DNA of 49,960 nt from the NCBI GenBank assembly GCA_903918645.1, contig CAIXFH010000125.1:1-49960 (forward strand), in the 5' to 3' direction. This DNA comes from an uncultured Actinomycetes bacterium (GTDB lineage Bacteria; Actinomycetota; Actinomycetes; S36-B12; CAIYMF01). The first letter of the stretch is position 1, and each line of letters starts with the position of its first letter. Shown here piece by piece: positions 22,424 through 31,589 of this stretch. The position numbers and the translations under genes are program-made. A model generated the notes under the pieces. The model was not told the origin of the DNA. It did not search any database and saw nothing but the letters and a program-made list of their open reading frames with translations.

Positions 22424-24622
22424 ATGGTTTCCACGCCATGGGAAATCGCACCCATAGAGACCAGCCAACTGCAACTTCTGGTCGACGGCCGCCATCACGA
22501 TCCGCATTCCATCCTCGGCCCGCATCCCTTCGCTAACCGAGTCACGATCCGTACTCTCCGACCCTGGGCAAAGTCGGTGACGGTTCTCACCGGGTCGGTC
22601 GACGGTGAACGTCGCACTCCGCTGACTCATGAGTACGGCGGAGTGTTTGCCGGAGTGATGGATGCACCGGAGGTCCCTGACTACCGGCTCGAAGTCAGCT
22701 ATGACCAAACCACGTCAATCGTCGATGACCCGTACCGTTTCTTGCCCACCCTCGGCGAGGTCGACCTGCATCTGATCGGCGAGGGTCGACACGAAACTCT
22801 CTGGACCGTTCTCGGTGCGCATGAGCGCCGGTACGACTCGGCATTGGGCGAAGTCCGCGGTACCAGTTTCGCCGTGTGGGCACCCTCAGCCCTAGGCGTT
22901 CGCGTCATCGGTGACTTCAACCATTGGGACGGGTCAGCTACGCCGATGCGATCGCTTGGCTCTAGCGGCGTCTGGGAGTTGTTCATTCCCGGTGTCGAAT
23001 CAGGTGCCAGTTACAAATTCGCAGTACTCGCACGTGACAGTACCTGGCGCACGAAGGCCGACCCCCTTGCGCGATATGCCGAGCGGGCACCCGCAACCGC
23101 CTCGGTTGTCTACTCATCGTCCTACCAGTGGCACGACGAAAACTGGCTGAGTCATCGTCGATCGCACGACCCGTACAACTCCGCGATGTCAACGTACGAG
23201 GTTCATCTGGGGTCCTGGCGACCAGGCCTGAGCTACCTGGAACTCGCTGACCAGCTCACCAGCTATGTGGCAGACCTCGGCTTCTCCCATGTGGAGTTCA
23301 TGCCCGTCATGGAGCACCCCTACGTACCGAGTTGGGGCTACCAAGTCACGTCGTACTACGCACCGACCTCGCGCTTCGGCTCCCCCGACGAGTTTCGCCA
23401 TCTCGTCGATCAGCTACATCAGGCGGGCATCGGTGTGATCCTCGATTGGGTCCCCGCACACTTCCCGAAGGACGAGTGGGCCCTCGCTCGCTTTGATGGC
23501 ACCCCGCTGTATGAACACCCCGATCCACAACGGGGCGAGCAACTCGACTGGGGCACCTACGTCTTTGACTTTGGCCGACCGGAGGTCCGTAACTTCTTGG
23601 TTGCCAACGCCAGCTACTGGTTCGAGGAGTTCCATGTCGATGGCCTCCGAGTGGATGCCGTCGCTTCGATGATCTACCTCGACTATTCACGCAAAGCTGG
23701 CGAGTGGAGCCCCAATCGGTTCGGGGGACGTGAGAACCTAGACGCGGTGGCGTTCATCCAGGAGGCAAACGCCACGGCGTACCGACGATCTCCCGGTGTG
23801 GTCATCATCGCCGAGGAATCGACCGCTTGGCCGGGAGTCACCGAGCCCACCGATATCGGCGGGCTCGGCTTCGGCCTGAAATGGAACATGGGCTGGATGC
23901 ACGACAGCTTGTCCTACATCCAGCGCGAACCCGTTCATCGCCAGTTCCACCACGACGACATGACGTTCTCACTCATGTACGCCTGGACCGAGCAGTTCGT
24001 CCTACCCATCAGTCACGACGAGGTGGTACATGGGAAGGGTTCGCTCATCGGGAAGATGCCAGGCGACCACTGGCAAAAGCTCGCTGGAGTTCGGGCCTAC
24101 TTAGCTTTCATGTGGGCACACCCGGGTAAGCAACTGCTGTTCATGGGTGGCGAGATTGGGCAGTACGCAGAGTGGAGTGAATCTCGATCGCTCGACTGGT
24201 GGCTGCTCGACAACGCCGACCATCGTGGTCTGCACTCTTGCATGCGCGATCTCAACCGCGTGTACCGCGATAACGCAGCACTCTGGTCGCGCGACAACGA
24301 GCCCGGTGGATTCCAGTGGCTCGACGCCAATGATGTCGAGGGCAACACCTTCGCGTGGCTTCGCTGGGGGCGGGGCGGTGATCGCGACGCTGTTGCAGTG
24401 ATCGTGAACTTCTCTGGCGGTCCACGCGAGAACTTCCGAGTGGGGCTACCTTGCGACGGCCAGTGGAACGAGCTGCTCAATACCGATTTCGCTGGCTACG
24501 GCGGGTCAGGGGTTGGAAACCTGGGATCGGTTCAGGCGCAAGAGATTCCGTGGGGCGGGCACCAGTACTCGGCGCTTGTTCGAGTGCCGCCGCTCGGGGC
24601 GATCTACCTTCGTCCGATGTGA
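22424..24622 (+). CDS. glgB: 1,4-alpha-glucan branching enzyme GlgB
   Basis: About 732 residues with the duplicated N-terminal modules of long GlgB proteins (N1 about 15-110, CBM48 about 130-225 with FAVWAPSALGVRVIGDFNHW). The GH13_9 core follows: YEVHLGSWRP, FMPVMEHPYVPSWGYQ, ILDWVPAHFPKDE, nucleophile Asp in HVDGLRVDAVASMIY, acid Glu in VVIIAEESTAWPGV, and LPISHDEVVHGKGSL. It makes alpha-1,6 branches in the glucan built by GlgE. ATG 22424 (MVSTPWEIAP) lies one base after the glgE stop, indicating tight coupling. It ends 41 bases before the convergent serine hydrolase gene. Confidence 0.96.
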   Translation: MVSTPWEIAPIETSQLQLLVDGRHHDPHSILGPHPFANRVTIRTLRPWAKSVTVLTGSVDGERRTPLTHEYGGVFAGVMDAPEVPDYRLEVSYDQTTSIVDDPYRFLPTLGEVDLHLIGEGRHETLWTVLGAHERRYDSALGEVRGTSFAVWAPSALGVRVIGDFNHWDGSATPMRSLGSSGVWELFIPGVESGASYKFAVLARDSTWRTKADPLARYAERAPATASVVYSSSYQWHDENWLSHRRSHDPYNSAMSTYEVHLGSWRPGLSYLELADQLTSYVADLGFSHVEFMPVMEHPYVPSWGYQVTSYYAPTSRFGSPDEFRHLVDQLHQAGIGVILDWVPAHFPKDEWALARFDGTPLYEHPDPQRGEQLDWGTYVFDFGRPEVRNFLVANASYWFEEFHVDGLRVDAVASMIYLDYSRKAGEWSPNRFGGRENLDAVAFIQEANATAYRRSPGVVIIAEESTAWPGVTEPTDIGGLGFGLKWNMGWMHDSLSYIQREPVHRQFHHDDMTFSLMYAWTEQFVLPISHDEVVHGKGSLIGKMPGDHWQKLAGVRAYLAFMWAHPGKQLLFMGGEIGQYAEWSESRSLDWWLLDNADHRGLHSCMRDLNRVYRDNAALWSRDNEPGGFQWLDANDVEGNTFAWLRWGRGGDRDAVAVIVNFSGGPRENFRVGLPCDGQWNELLNTDFAGYGGSGVGNLGSVQAQEIPWGGHQYSALVRVPPLGAIYLRPM

Positions 24623-24663
24623 TCAGTTCACAACCGCTCACGGATTCAGATCCTCCGAGCTGA

Positions 24664-25800
24664 CTACTCAGCGTCGAACGACCGCGCGATCGTTCGACAG
24701 ATGTCGAGGTTAGCTAGTTCTCGCAACTGGTTGTCAGGTTCGGACCACGATGACTGGATGACGACCACCACCTGACGTGGCACATCCACGTAGAGCATCT
24801 GGCCGTAGATTCCAACTCCGCACACGACATCGTCATCGACTCGTGGCTGGTACCAGTACGACCGGTACGCACCACCGGGCAGGAACGTAGCGAAGTCGCC
24901 GTTGGCCCAGTGCTCGGGGTCGCCGCCATGAATGATGTCGTCGATGAAGGCTTCCGGGATCACACCTGCGCCCTTGCGAGCCACGAGCATTCCGAGCCGG
25001 GCGATGTCGCGGGGTACGGCCGAGAACCCGCCGGCAGCACGCGGTGAGCCCTCGCGATCGACAGTGACGTCGGCGTCAGCCTCGGCTCCCATCGGCTGCC
25101 AGAGGTAAGTCGACACTGCCTGCGCCCAGGTGGTGCCTGCGGCCCGTGCGCAGACCATGCCCATGAGATCGCATGTCGGCGAGAGATAGCGAAAGACCTG
25201 CCCATGCTCGCCCTCTTGCTGACGAGTGAGCAGGAACTCGCGCAGTGCAGGCGCACCTTCGGGCGCCGGATACCAGCCCACTGAGTGGCGGTATGCGGTG
25301 ACATCCGGACCAGGGCTGTAGTCCTCAACGAATGCGTAGGACGCTTCCATATCGAGCAGGTGCCGCAGAGTTGCGGTGCCAAACCCGCTACCTTCCGCTT
25401 CGGGTAGATAGTCGACAAGGTTGGCCTCGAGATCGAGCAGGCCAGCACCGGCTAACGCGGCCGCCAGCAGTCCGGTGATCGACTTGGTGACGCTGAACAC
25501 AAGATGCGGCTCGTCGTCTGCGACACCGTCACCAAGCCACTCGGCAACAACGTCCCCGTCGTGAATGACGACCAACGCATCGGACTCTCCAGTGCTCAGT
25601 GCTTCGCGCACTGAGGTCGAGCCATTTAGCCCCTGTACGACCAGGTCGAGTACCGCAGGGCGCGGATCTGAACCGAGAGACAACGACTGACGCGGTGCAC
25701 GAATCCGCTCGGTCGGGAGGAGCTCGCGAACGTGCCTAAATGACCACTTCTGGTTCGGAGGCTTCATCCAGTTGCTCAAGTTCGGGCGGGTTATCGACAT
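24664..25800 (-). CDS. Serine hydrolase of the beta-lactamase/6-aminohexanoate-dimer hydrolase family
   Basis: 378 residues. The SxxK motif is S103-V-T-K106 in [17 protein letters not shown], with the tyrosine motif in [14 protein letters not shown] and the third active-site region near [10 protein letters not shown]. Order and spacing fit class C beta-lactamase-like esterases and amidases of the NylB/EstB group rather than a true beta-lactamase. No signal peptide is visible, so it is probably cytoplasmic. The natural substrate is unknown. It stands alone and is divergent from the agmatine deiminase gene. Confidence 0.85.
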   Translation of the reverse strand: MSITRPNLSNWMKPPNQKWSFRHVRELLPTERIRAPRQSLSLGSDPRPAVLDLVVQGLNGSTSVREALSTGESDALVVIHDGDVVAEWLGDGVADDEPHLVFSVTKSITGLLAAALAGAGLLDLEANLVDYLPEAEGSGFGTATLRHLLDMEASYAFVEDYSPGPDVTAYRHSVGWYPAPEGAPALREFLLTRQQEGEHGQVFRYLSPTCDLMGMVCARAAGTTWAQAVSTYLWQPMGAEADADVTVDREGSPRAAGGFSAVPRDIARLGMLVARKGAGVIPEAFIDDIIHGGDPEHWANGDFATFLPGGAYRSYWYQPRVDDDVVCGVGIYGQMLYVDVPRQVVVVIQSSWSEPDNQLRELANLDICRTIARSFDAE

Positions 25801-25893
25801 GGCCGTACGTTAGCGCCCCGCGCAAGCCCCCCGGGGCCGACGCCACATCACCGTTTGGCATCGCAGACGCAGCAGACGTGGCACGCTGAGCAG

Positions 25894-26988
25894 ATGGACG
25901 AGACGCTACTCAGCACACCTGCGGCCGATGGTTTCCGGATGCCCGCGGAATGGGCCCGGCACACCGGCTGCTACCTAATCTGGCCCGAGCGCCCAGATAA
26001 TTGGCGAGCTGGCGCGAAGCCCGCGCAAAAGGCCTGGATCACCTTGATCGAAACGATCGCCGAGTACGAACCTGTCACAGTTCTCGTCTCAGCCAGGCAG
26101 TATCAGAATGCGCGTGGCTCACTATCTGAGGCAATCAGACTCATCGAGACCACCACCGATGATTCCTGGATGCGCGACACCGGACCCAGTTTCGTCATCA
26201 ACGACGCAGGTGATGTGCGAGGTGTCTCATGGACATTCAATGCGTGGGGCGGCCTCAAGGGCGGTCTCTATTTCCCTTGGGCGGCGGACGATCTGGTCGC
26301 GCCGAAGGTGTGCGATATCGAACGAGTTCGGGTCTACCAGCCCGACTTCGTCCTCGAGGGCGGCTCGATCGATGTCGACGGCGAAGGCACGGTGATCACC
26401 ACTGAGGAGTGCCTTCTCAATCCCAATCGCAATCCCGATCTCACCCGCGAACAGGTCGAGGAGATGCTGCACGCTCACCTCGGCACCACCAAGGTGATCT
26501 GGTTACCACAGGGTGTCTACCTCGACGAGACCGACGGCCACACCGACAACTTCGCCCGGTTCGCCAGCCCCGGTGTCGTGATGCTCACCTGGACCGACGA
26601 CATCGACGATCCGCAGTACGAACGTTCAGCCCAAGCGCTGAAGATCCTGGAGAACGAGACCGACGCGCAGGGTCGTCGTCTCACGGTGGTCAAGATCACC
26701 CAGCCTGGCCCGCTGTTCATGACCGACCTCGAAGCACACGGCGTGGATTCGACACCTGGGTCAGAGCCACGAGTTGCCGGGCATCGCCTTGCTGGTTCCT
26801 ACGTCAACTCCTACATCGGCAACGGCTTCGTGGTGCTACCTGTGTTTGACGACCCACACGACAACGAGGCCATCGCCATCTACGGGGAACTGTTCCCGCA
26901 CCACACAATTCGGACCGTGCCCGGCCGAGAGATCCTCCTCGGGGGCGGCAACGTGCACTGCATCACCCAGCAAGTACCACGGGGCTAG
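25894..26988 (+). CDS. aguA: Agmatine deiminase
   Basis: 364 residues. It converts agmatine to N-carbamoylputrescine and ammonia (PAD-like guanidino-modifying fold). Motifs are [19 protein letters not shown] near the start, [58 protein letters not shown], and the catalytic cysteine in [15 protein letters not shown] at the C-terminus. All active-site positions appear intact. ATG 25894 is preferred over the frame opening at 25855 because homologues begin shortly before GFRMPAEW. No carbamoylputrescine amidase is adjacent; a CDF transporter follows after 3 bases. Confidence 0.93.
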   Translation: MDETLLSTPAADGFRMPAEWARHTGCYLIWPERPDNWRAGAKPAQKAWITLIETIAEYEPVTVLVSARQYQNARGSLSEAIRLIETTTDDSWMRDTGPSFVINDAGDVRGVSWTFNAWGGLKGGLYFPWAADDLVAPKVCDIERVRVYQPDFVLEGGSIDVDGEGTVITTEECLLNPNRNPDLTREQVEEMLHAHLGTTKVIWLPQGVYLDETDGHTDNFARFASPGVVMLTWTDDIDDPQYERSAQALKILENETDAQGRRLTVVKITQPGPLFMTDLEAHGVDSTPGSEPRVAGHRLAGSYVNSYIGNGFVVLPVFDDPHDNEAIAIYGELFPHHTIRTVPGREILLGGGNVHCITQQVPRG

Positions 26989-26991
26989 TCG

Positions 26992-27966
26992 ATGGGCACT
27001 GGCCATAGCCATAGCGACAGCCACAGCCACGGCGCGGGCAGTCACGACGACCCGTCTTTGACTCGCTACGCATGGCTCTCGATCGCCGCGGCCATCGTGA
27101 CAATCGGCCTGAAGTTCAGCGCCTACCTCATGACGGGGTCAGTGGGCCTGCTGTCAGATGCGGCCGAGTCGATCGTCAACCTGATCGCGGCCGTCATCGC
27201 TTTGGTGGCACTCACCATTGCCGCGCGGCCCGCTGACGAACGCCACCACTTTGGCCACGGCAAAGCGGAGTACTTCTCCGCAGCGATCGAAGGCTTGATG
27301 ATCCTTGGCGCCGCGGCATTGATCGCGGTGTCGGCGGTGCAGCGGTTGATGGATCCGCAACCGCTGGAGAACATCGGGTTCGGTCTGCTGATCACATTGG
27401 TGGCCACTGCCATCAATGGCGGAGTCGGCCTACTTCTCATCCGTCGCGGCGCTGAGCATCGATCCGCCACTTTGGCGGCCGACGGCCGACACCTGATGAC
27501 CGACGTCTGGACCTCCGGCGGCGTGATCATCGGAGTGCTGCTTGTCGGCATCACCGGCTGGCTACCGCTCGACTCGATCGTCGCGATCGCAGTGGCTCTC
27601 AACATCGTCTTCATCGGGTTGCGGCTCGTGGCCTCATCGTCGTCATCTCTACTCGATGCCGCGCTCCCCGAAACGGACATCGCAATCATCCTTGCCGTGC
27701 TTGATCGCTACCGCAGCGACGACATCGATTTTCACGGTCTGCAGACCCGCGCCGCAGGTCGCACGAGATTCATGACGGTGCACGTACTCGTCCCTGGCTC
27801 GTGGACCGTGCAAGCAGCACACGAAGTAGTAGAGATGATCGAAGGAGAGATCCGGGCGACCATGGACGGTGTGCAGATCACCACGCACGTGGAGCCACGT
27901 GACGATCCCCGCTCGTATCAGGACATCGCTTTCGAAGGTATCTCGCGCACCGACGACTTGGCGTGA
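26992..27966 (+). CDS. Cation diffusion facilitator family metal exporter
   Basis: 324 residues with a His-rich N-terminus (HSHSDSHSHG), six transmembrane helices, and a C-terminal metallochaperone-like domain (about 215-300). CDF landmarks are GSVGLLSDAAESIVN in TM2, RPADERHHFGHGKAEYF after TM2, and HLMTDVWTSGGVIIG in TM5. The TM2 metal-site pair aligned to FieF DxxxD reads E-S-I-V-N here, while TM5 keeps HxxxD. Metal specificity (Zn, Fe, Co, Mn) therefore cannot be transferred from FieF. It starts 3 bases after aguA, probably in one transcript. Confidence 0.92.
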   Translation: MGTGHSHSDSHSHGAGSHDDPSLTRYAWLSIAAAIVTIGLKFSAYLMTGSVGLLSDAAESIVNLIAAVIALVALTIAARPADERHHFGHGKAEYFSAAIEGLMILGAAALIAVSAVQRLMDPQPLENIGFGLLITLVATAINGGVGLLLIRRGAEHRSATLAADGRHLMTDVWTSGGVIIGVLLVGITGWLPLDSIVAIAVALNIVFIGLRLVASSSSSLLDAALPETDIAIILAVLDRYRSDDIDFHGLQTRAAGRTRFMTVHVLVPGSWTVQAAHEVVEMIEGEIRATMDGVQITTHVEPRDDPRSYQDIAFEGISRTDDLA

Positions 27967-28023
27967 ACAGCGCCGGCTCAGGCTCAGCCGTGCCGATATT
28001 GATGTCGTGCCGATATCTATGCG

Positions 28024-28977
28024 CTAGTAGAGCGCGCTCGCGAGCGCCCCTCGAGCCTTTTTGACGACTGGGTCCGACTCTCCGATCAAGGCGAACAAGC
28101 TCACGACGTGCTCGCGTGCCGCTGCTCGCTCAGGGCCCGAGGTTCGTCGCACGAGATCGATCAGTCGAGCAAAGGCCTGCTCGGCCTGGCCGCTGAGGAG
28201 TTCGACATCTGCAGCAAGTGCTTGCGCCTCAAGGGAATCAGGCTGCGCTGAGGCCGCATCGAGGGCAGCCTGCTCGTCGACCCCATCGGTTCTGCGCAGC
28301 AAGGCCACCTGGCTGATTCCAGAGGTGGCATCAAGATCGTCAGGGGTGGTGCTGAGTACATCGCGATAGGCCGCCTCCGCAGCATCCCAGTCACCTGCGT
28401 TGATCGCATCGAACGCAGCGTCAAAGCGTGGGTCGCTGGCATCGGGAAGCTCGTCATCGGTATCGGCCGCCTCCCCATCGATCGCCACCACACCGGTGAG
28501 CCCGCTCTGGCTGGCCATGAGCAGCACTTCCTCGATGAACTGGCGTACCTGCGGCTCGGGAAGTGCGCCCTGGAACAGCGGCACCGGCTGACCCTTGATC
28601 ACCGCGACGATCGAAGGAACTGACTGCACCTGGAAGGCCTGCGCGATCCGCGGGCTCGCGTCGACGTCAACCTTGGCCAGGATCCAGGCGCCCTCGGCAG
28701 CATTCGCCAACTTCTCCAGGATGGGCGAGAGGGTCTTGCACGGCTGACACCAGGTGGCCCAGAGATCGATGATCACCGGTACCTGGAACGAGCGGTCGAT
28801 GACCTGCGTTTGGAAGTCATGCTCACCGACGTCAATGACAGCTGCAGGTGGATTGCCGACGGCGCCATCCGCAATGCGCTTTTCAGCAGCTGCCTGCGCC
28901 TGACGAGCGACAGCAAGAGCAGCGAGGTCGACCGCGCCGCCAGCAGGCATTCGGGGTCCAGGAGTTGGAGTGGTCAC
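28024..28977 (-). CDS. Thioredoxin-domain protein with C-terminal TPR region (YbbN/CnoX-like)
   Basis: 317 residues. After a 45-residue N-terminal region, the thioredoxin fold runs about 47-155 with the active site WATWCQPCKTL (C77, C80) and the cis-Pro region VQSVPSIVAV. The remainder is helical and TPR-like (NAGDWDAAEAAYRDVL, LLSGQAEQAFARLIDLV), as in the co-chaperone YbbN/CnoX. Unlike E. coli YbbN, both cysteines are present, so redox activity is possible. GTG 28977 has GGAGG about 9 bases upstream. M. tuberculosis has a similar gene close to glgB, supporting conserved neighbourhood. Confidence 0.92.
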   Translation of the reverse strand: MTTPTPGPRMPAGGAVDLAALAVARQAQAAAEKRIADGAVGNPPAAVIDVGEHDFQTQVIDRSFQVPVIIDLWATWCQPCKTLSPILEKLANAAEGAWILAKVDVDASPRIAQAFQVQSVPSIVAVIKGQPVPLFQGALPEPQVRQFIEEVLLMASQSGLTGVVAIDGEAADTDDELPDASDPRFDAAFDAINAGDWDAAEAAYRDVLSTTPDDLDATSGISQVALLRRTDGVDEQAALDAASAQPDSLEAQALAADVELLSGQAEQAFARLIDLVRRTSGPERAAAREHVVSLFALIGESDPVVKKARGALASALY

Positions 28978-29048
28978 GGGATCATCCTCCCACCGGAGGT
29001 CAACGCGCGGCCACCGGTACCACCCTGACCTCGATCCCCCAGACGCAC

Positions 29049-30719
29049 CTAAAGGAAGTACAACCGCGACAAGGGCACCCGCTGTACTGGTTCCATCGTG
29101 ACCTCGGTCCCATCGAGGGTGACACGACCACCTGCTGGGTCGACTGCGACCGACGCCGAGCCACGATGACGAACCATGTCAGCAAGGCCAATCTCGCGAC
29201 ACGCGGTGACCGCTACTCGCCGACGACGAGTGGGAAAGACATCACTGCCGGAATCAACCGCAACCTTGTTGGTGAACAGCACCGCTAAATCGACTGCGGC
29301 ACCCCCGATACCACCGAATTGAGCGGCAATTTGTCGCGGCTCAGCAACGTCGACCACCGAGTTAGGGTCGCCGACCGTGCCCCAGGCGGGCAGCCCAGAC
29401 TTCAAGACCAAGTATGGCTTTGCGCCGAATGTAGCCGGTGACCACAGCACGATGTCAGCCATGCGACCCGGCTGCAGGGAACCGACTTCGTGCGACAAAC
29501 CATGGGCGATCGCTGGGTTGATCGTGAGTTTGGCCAGGTAGCGCAACACTCGATCGTTGTCGTGGGGCGAGTCGTCGTCAGCCGGCTTGAGAACCGACGC
29601 CAGCTGGAACGTACGCCGCACGGTCTCACCGGCTCGTCCCATGCCCTGGGCATCACTCGACGTGATCGGGATGACTCCGCGATCATGCAGCACACTCTCC
29701 GCCGCCATCGTGGCGGCTCGAACCCGCGCCCGAACAATCTGCTCATCACCCGGCAAATCGGCCTTCAGCGCGTGCACCCACATGATCATCGAGAAGTGTT
29801 CCGCCACGGCATCGCGTCCGAACGGCAAGGTGGGATTGGTTGAGGACGCGATGACGTTCGGAACACCAGCGAGGCGAAGGACATCGGGCGTGTGACCGCC
29901 CCCGCAACCCTCGACGTGAAAGGCGTGGAACACGCGGCCATCTGCAACGGCAAGGGTGTCGCCCACCGAGAGTCCTTCGTTGAGACCGTCGGTATGCACG
30001 GCGACCTGGACGTCGTACTCGTCAGCCACGGTGAGACAAGTGTCGAGCGAACGTAGGTGGGCGCCGGTGTCCTCGTGCACCTTGAATCCGCACACGCCGG
30101 CCTCTAAGCCTTCGATCATCGAGCCTCGACGTGAGACCGAGCCTCGGCCGAGCAGGCCAACATTGATCGGATAAGCGTCGAAAGCCGCATAGGCACTGCG
30201 AAGTGGGCCGGGGGCATTAACGCCAACACCCCAGAAAGGTCCGAATTCCTGGCCGATCACGGTCGTGACACCCGAGGCTAGAGCGGCCTCCATCACACGC
30301 GGCGAGAGCAGATGCACGTGGGTATCGACGGCGCCTGCAGTAGCGATGAGGCCCTCACCGTTGATGACCACGGTGCCTGTCCCAAGGACGACGTCGATGG
30401 AATCGGTCGTGTCGGGATTGCCCGCACGGCCAACCCCCATGATGCGGCCGTCTCGAATACCGATGCTGGCGGTACGGATGCCCAGGATCGGATCGATGAC
30501 GAGCACGTTGGTGATCACGACGTCACACGATTCCGCGGTGGTGACCGCGCGAAGCCCGATGCCGTCGCGCCCTGTCTTGCCGAACCCGAGCAGAAACTCG
30601 TCATCGTCGGGTTGGCTGTGAGCCTCGATCTGAACGACAAGCCCGGTGTCGCCGAGGTTGACCCGGTCGCCCGTTCGTGGGCCATAGACGTCGGCGTGTG
30701 CCAACGGGTTAAGAGTCAT
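29049..30719 (-). CDS. ureC: Divergent urease alpha subunit
   Basis: 556 residues. Nickel ligands and the bridging lysine of urease are kept: H134 and H136 in DTHVHLL, K213 and H215 in GFKVHED, H242 in VHTDGLNEG, H268 in FHVEGCGGGH, D356 in TSSDAQGMG. Several active-site features are not standard. The mobile flap VCHHL reads W-V-H-A-L, losing the flap cysteine (V315) but keeping the catalytic His (H316). The usual GGTGPAAGT..TCTPGPW segment is replaced by QEFGPFWGVGVNAPGP, and HEDWG is HEDTG. It overlaps the fused ureAB by ATGA. No ureD, E, F or G is seen nearby. Urea may not be its substrate; activity is unproven. Confidence 0.88.
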   Translation of the reverse strand: MTLNPLAHADVYGPRTGDRVNLGDTGLVVQIEAHSQPDDDEFLLGFGKTGRDGIGLRAVTTAESCDVVITNVLVIDPILGIRTASIGIRDGRIMGVGRAGNPDTTDSIDVVLGTGTVVINGEGLIATAGAVDTHVHLLSPRVMEAALASGVTTVIGQEFGPFWGVGVNAPGPLRSAYAAFDAYPINVGLLGRGSVSRRGSMIEGLEAGVCGFKVHEDTGAHLRSLDTCLTVADEYDVQVAVHTDGLNEGLSVGDTLAVADGRVFHAFHVEGCGGGHTPDVLRLAGVPNVIASSTNPTLPFGRDAVAEHFSMIMWVHALKADLPGDEQIVRARVRAATMAAESVLHDRGVIPITSSDAQGMGRAGETVRRTFQLASVLKPADDDSPHDNDRVLRYLAKLTINPAIAHGLSHEVGSLQPGRMADIVLWSPATFGAKPYLVLKSGLPAWGTVGDPNSVVDVAEPRQIAAQFGGIGGAAVDLAVLFTNKVAVDSGSDVFPTRRRRVAVTACREIGLADMVRHRGSASVAVDPAGGRVTLDGTEVTMEPVQRVPLSRLYFL

Positions 30720-31504
30720 GACTGCACCTCCGGGTGCTCGCGCAAGTAGGCCCGCATTCGCGTGACAGCCGACTCGGGATCAACATCACTGGGCGTGCCC
30801 GTATCGAGAAAACCCGTGGCGTGCAACAGATCTAGGGCCCGGGCACGAGCCCCCGGTGCGTCGAGCGGACCGTCGACCAGGCCGGAGAAGCCGATCACGA
30901 CACGGGCGCCACGAATGGGCACCAGAGGAACGCGTACCGACTCCCCCGCTGGGAAAGGCGTGCTAGATCCGGCAGCCACGTCGAGGTGTCGTCCGTAGGC
31001 AGCATTGCGGTCGAATGCCAGACGGGGATTGACTTCGAAGAAATGGAAATGGCTCGTGACGGAAATCGGCACCGTGGCCGTGTTGTGCACTTCAATCTCG
31101 ATGACGTCAAGCCGCGCTGCACGCTCTGCATCCTCATCAACAGTGCGCTCAGGTGGCGCGGCCACCGTCACTGCACCCGGAGCTGCATCACCTAGTGAGC
31201 CGCCGCCGATGGGATCTGGCACCACAACGAGCCTCGTGCCATCGTCGAAGACGGCCTCAACCTTGACATCGAACAACACATCCGCGACACCAGGAAGGAC
31301 ATCGTCGGGTCCGAGAACCGAACGGCCAATCGCCACCGCCTGTTCGTGTCTGAGCCCATCTCTGGCTGCCTCGGCAACCGCATCAGCAATGATCGCCGTG
31401 GCCTCAGGCACGTTGAGTAGCAGACCACGCGCACGCCGGGCACGCGCCAACTCAGCCACAGTGAAGATGAGCAGCCGATCGTGCTCTGACGGAGTGAGTT
31501 GCAC
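30716..31504 (-). CDS. ureAB: Fused urease gamma-beta subunit
   Basis: About 262 residues with GTG start 31504 (VQLTPSEHDRLL). The gamma domain (about 1-100) shows LTPSEHDRLLIFTVAELARARRARGLLLN, quoted here only as start LTPSEHDRLLIFTVAEL, then PEATAIIADAVAEAARDG, and VEAVFDDGTRLVVVPDPIGG. The beta domain (about 120-225) has VTSHFHFFEVNPRLAFDR and AYGRHLDVAAG followed by GARVVIGFSGLVDGPLD. A C-terminal extension of about 35 residues follows. Gamma-beta fusions are known in Helicobacter UreA and in some actinobacterial ureases. It is translationally coupled to ureC by ATGA. Divergent from the DUF2127 gene. Confidence 0.9.
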   Translation of the reverse strand: MQLTPSEHDRLLIFTVAELARARRARGLLLNVPEATAIIADAVAEAARDGLRHEQAVAIGRSVLGPDDVLPGVADVLFDVKVEAVFDDGTRLVVVPDPIGGGSLGDAAPGAVTVAAPPERTVDEDAERAARLDVIEIEVHNTATVPISVTSHFHFFEVNPRLAFDRNAAYGRHLDVAAGSSTPFPAGESVRVPLVPIRGARVVIGFSGLVDGPLDAPGARARALDLLHATGFLDTGTPSDVDPESAVTRMRAYLREHPEVQS

Positions 31505-31589
31505 CCGCCCATCCTGACAGTGCGCCACCTCATCTGCAGTGATCGACGCAGTATGACCGAACCCGACCTTGTCGCTCTAGGGTTGGCGC

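Noticed and set aside
24664-25800. Beta-lactamase antibiotic-resistance gene
   Set aside because: SxxK is present, but there is no signal peptide or class C KTG box, and the overall pattern fits NylB/EstB-type esterases or amidases.
27967-28023. Terminator between the CDF and thioredoxin genes
   Set aside because: Only a 5-bp hairpin (27974-27990) without a T-run; too weak to call.
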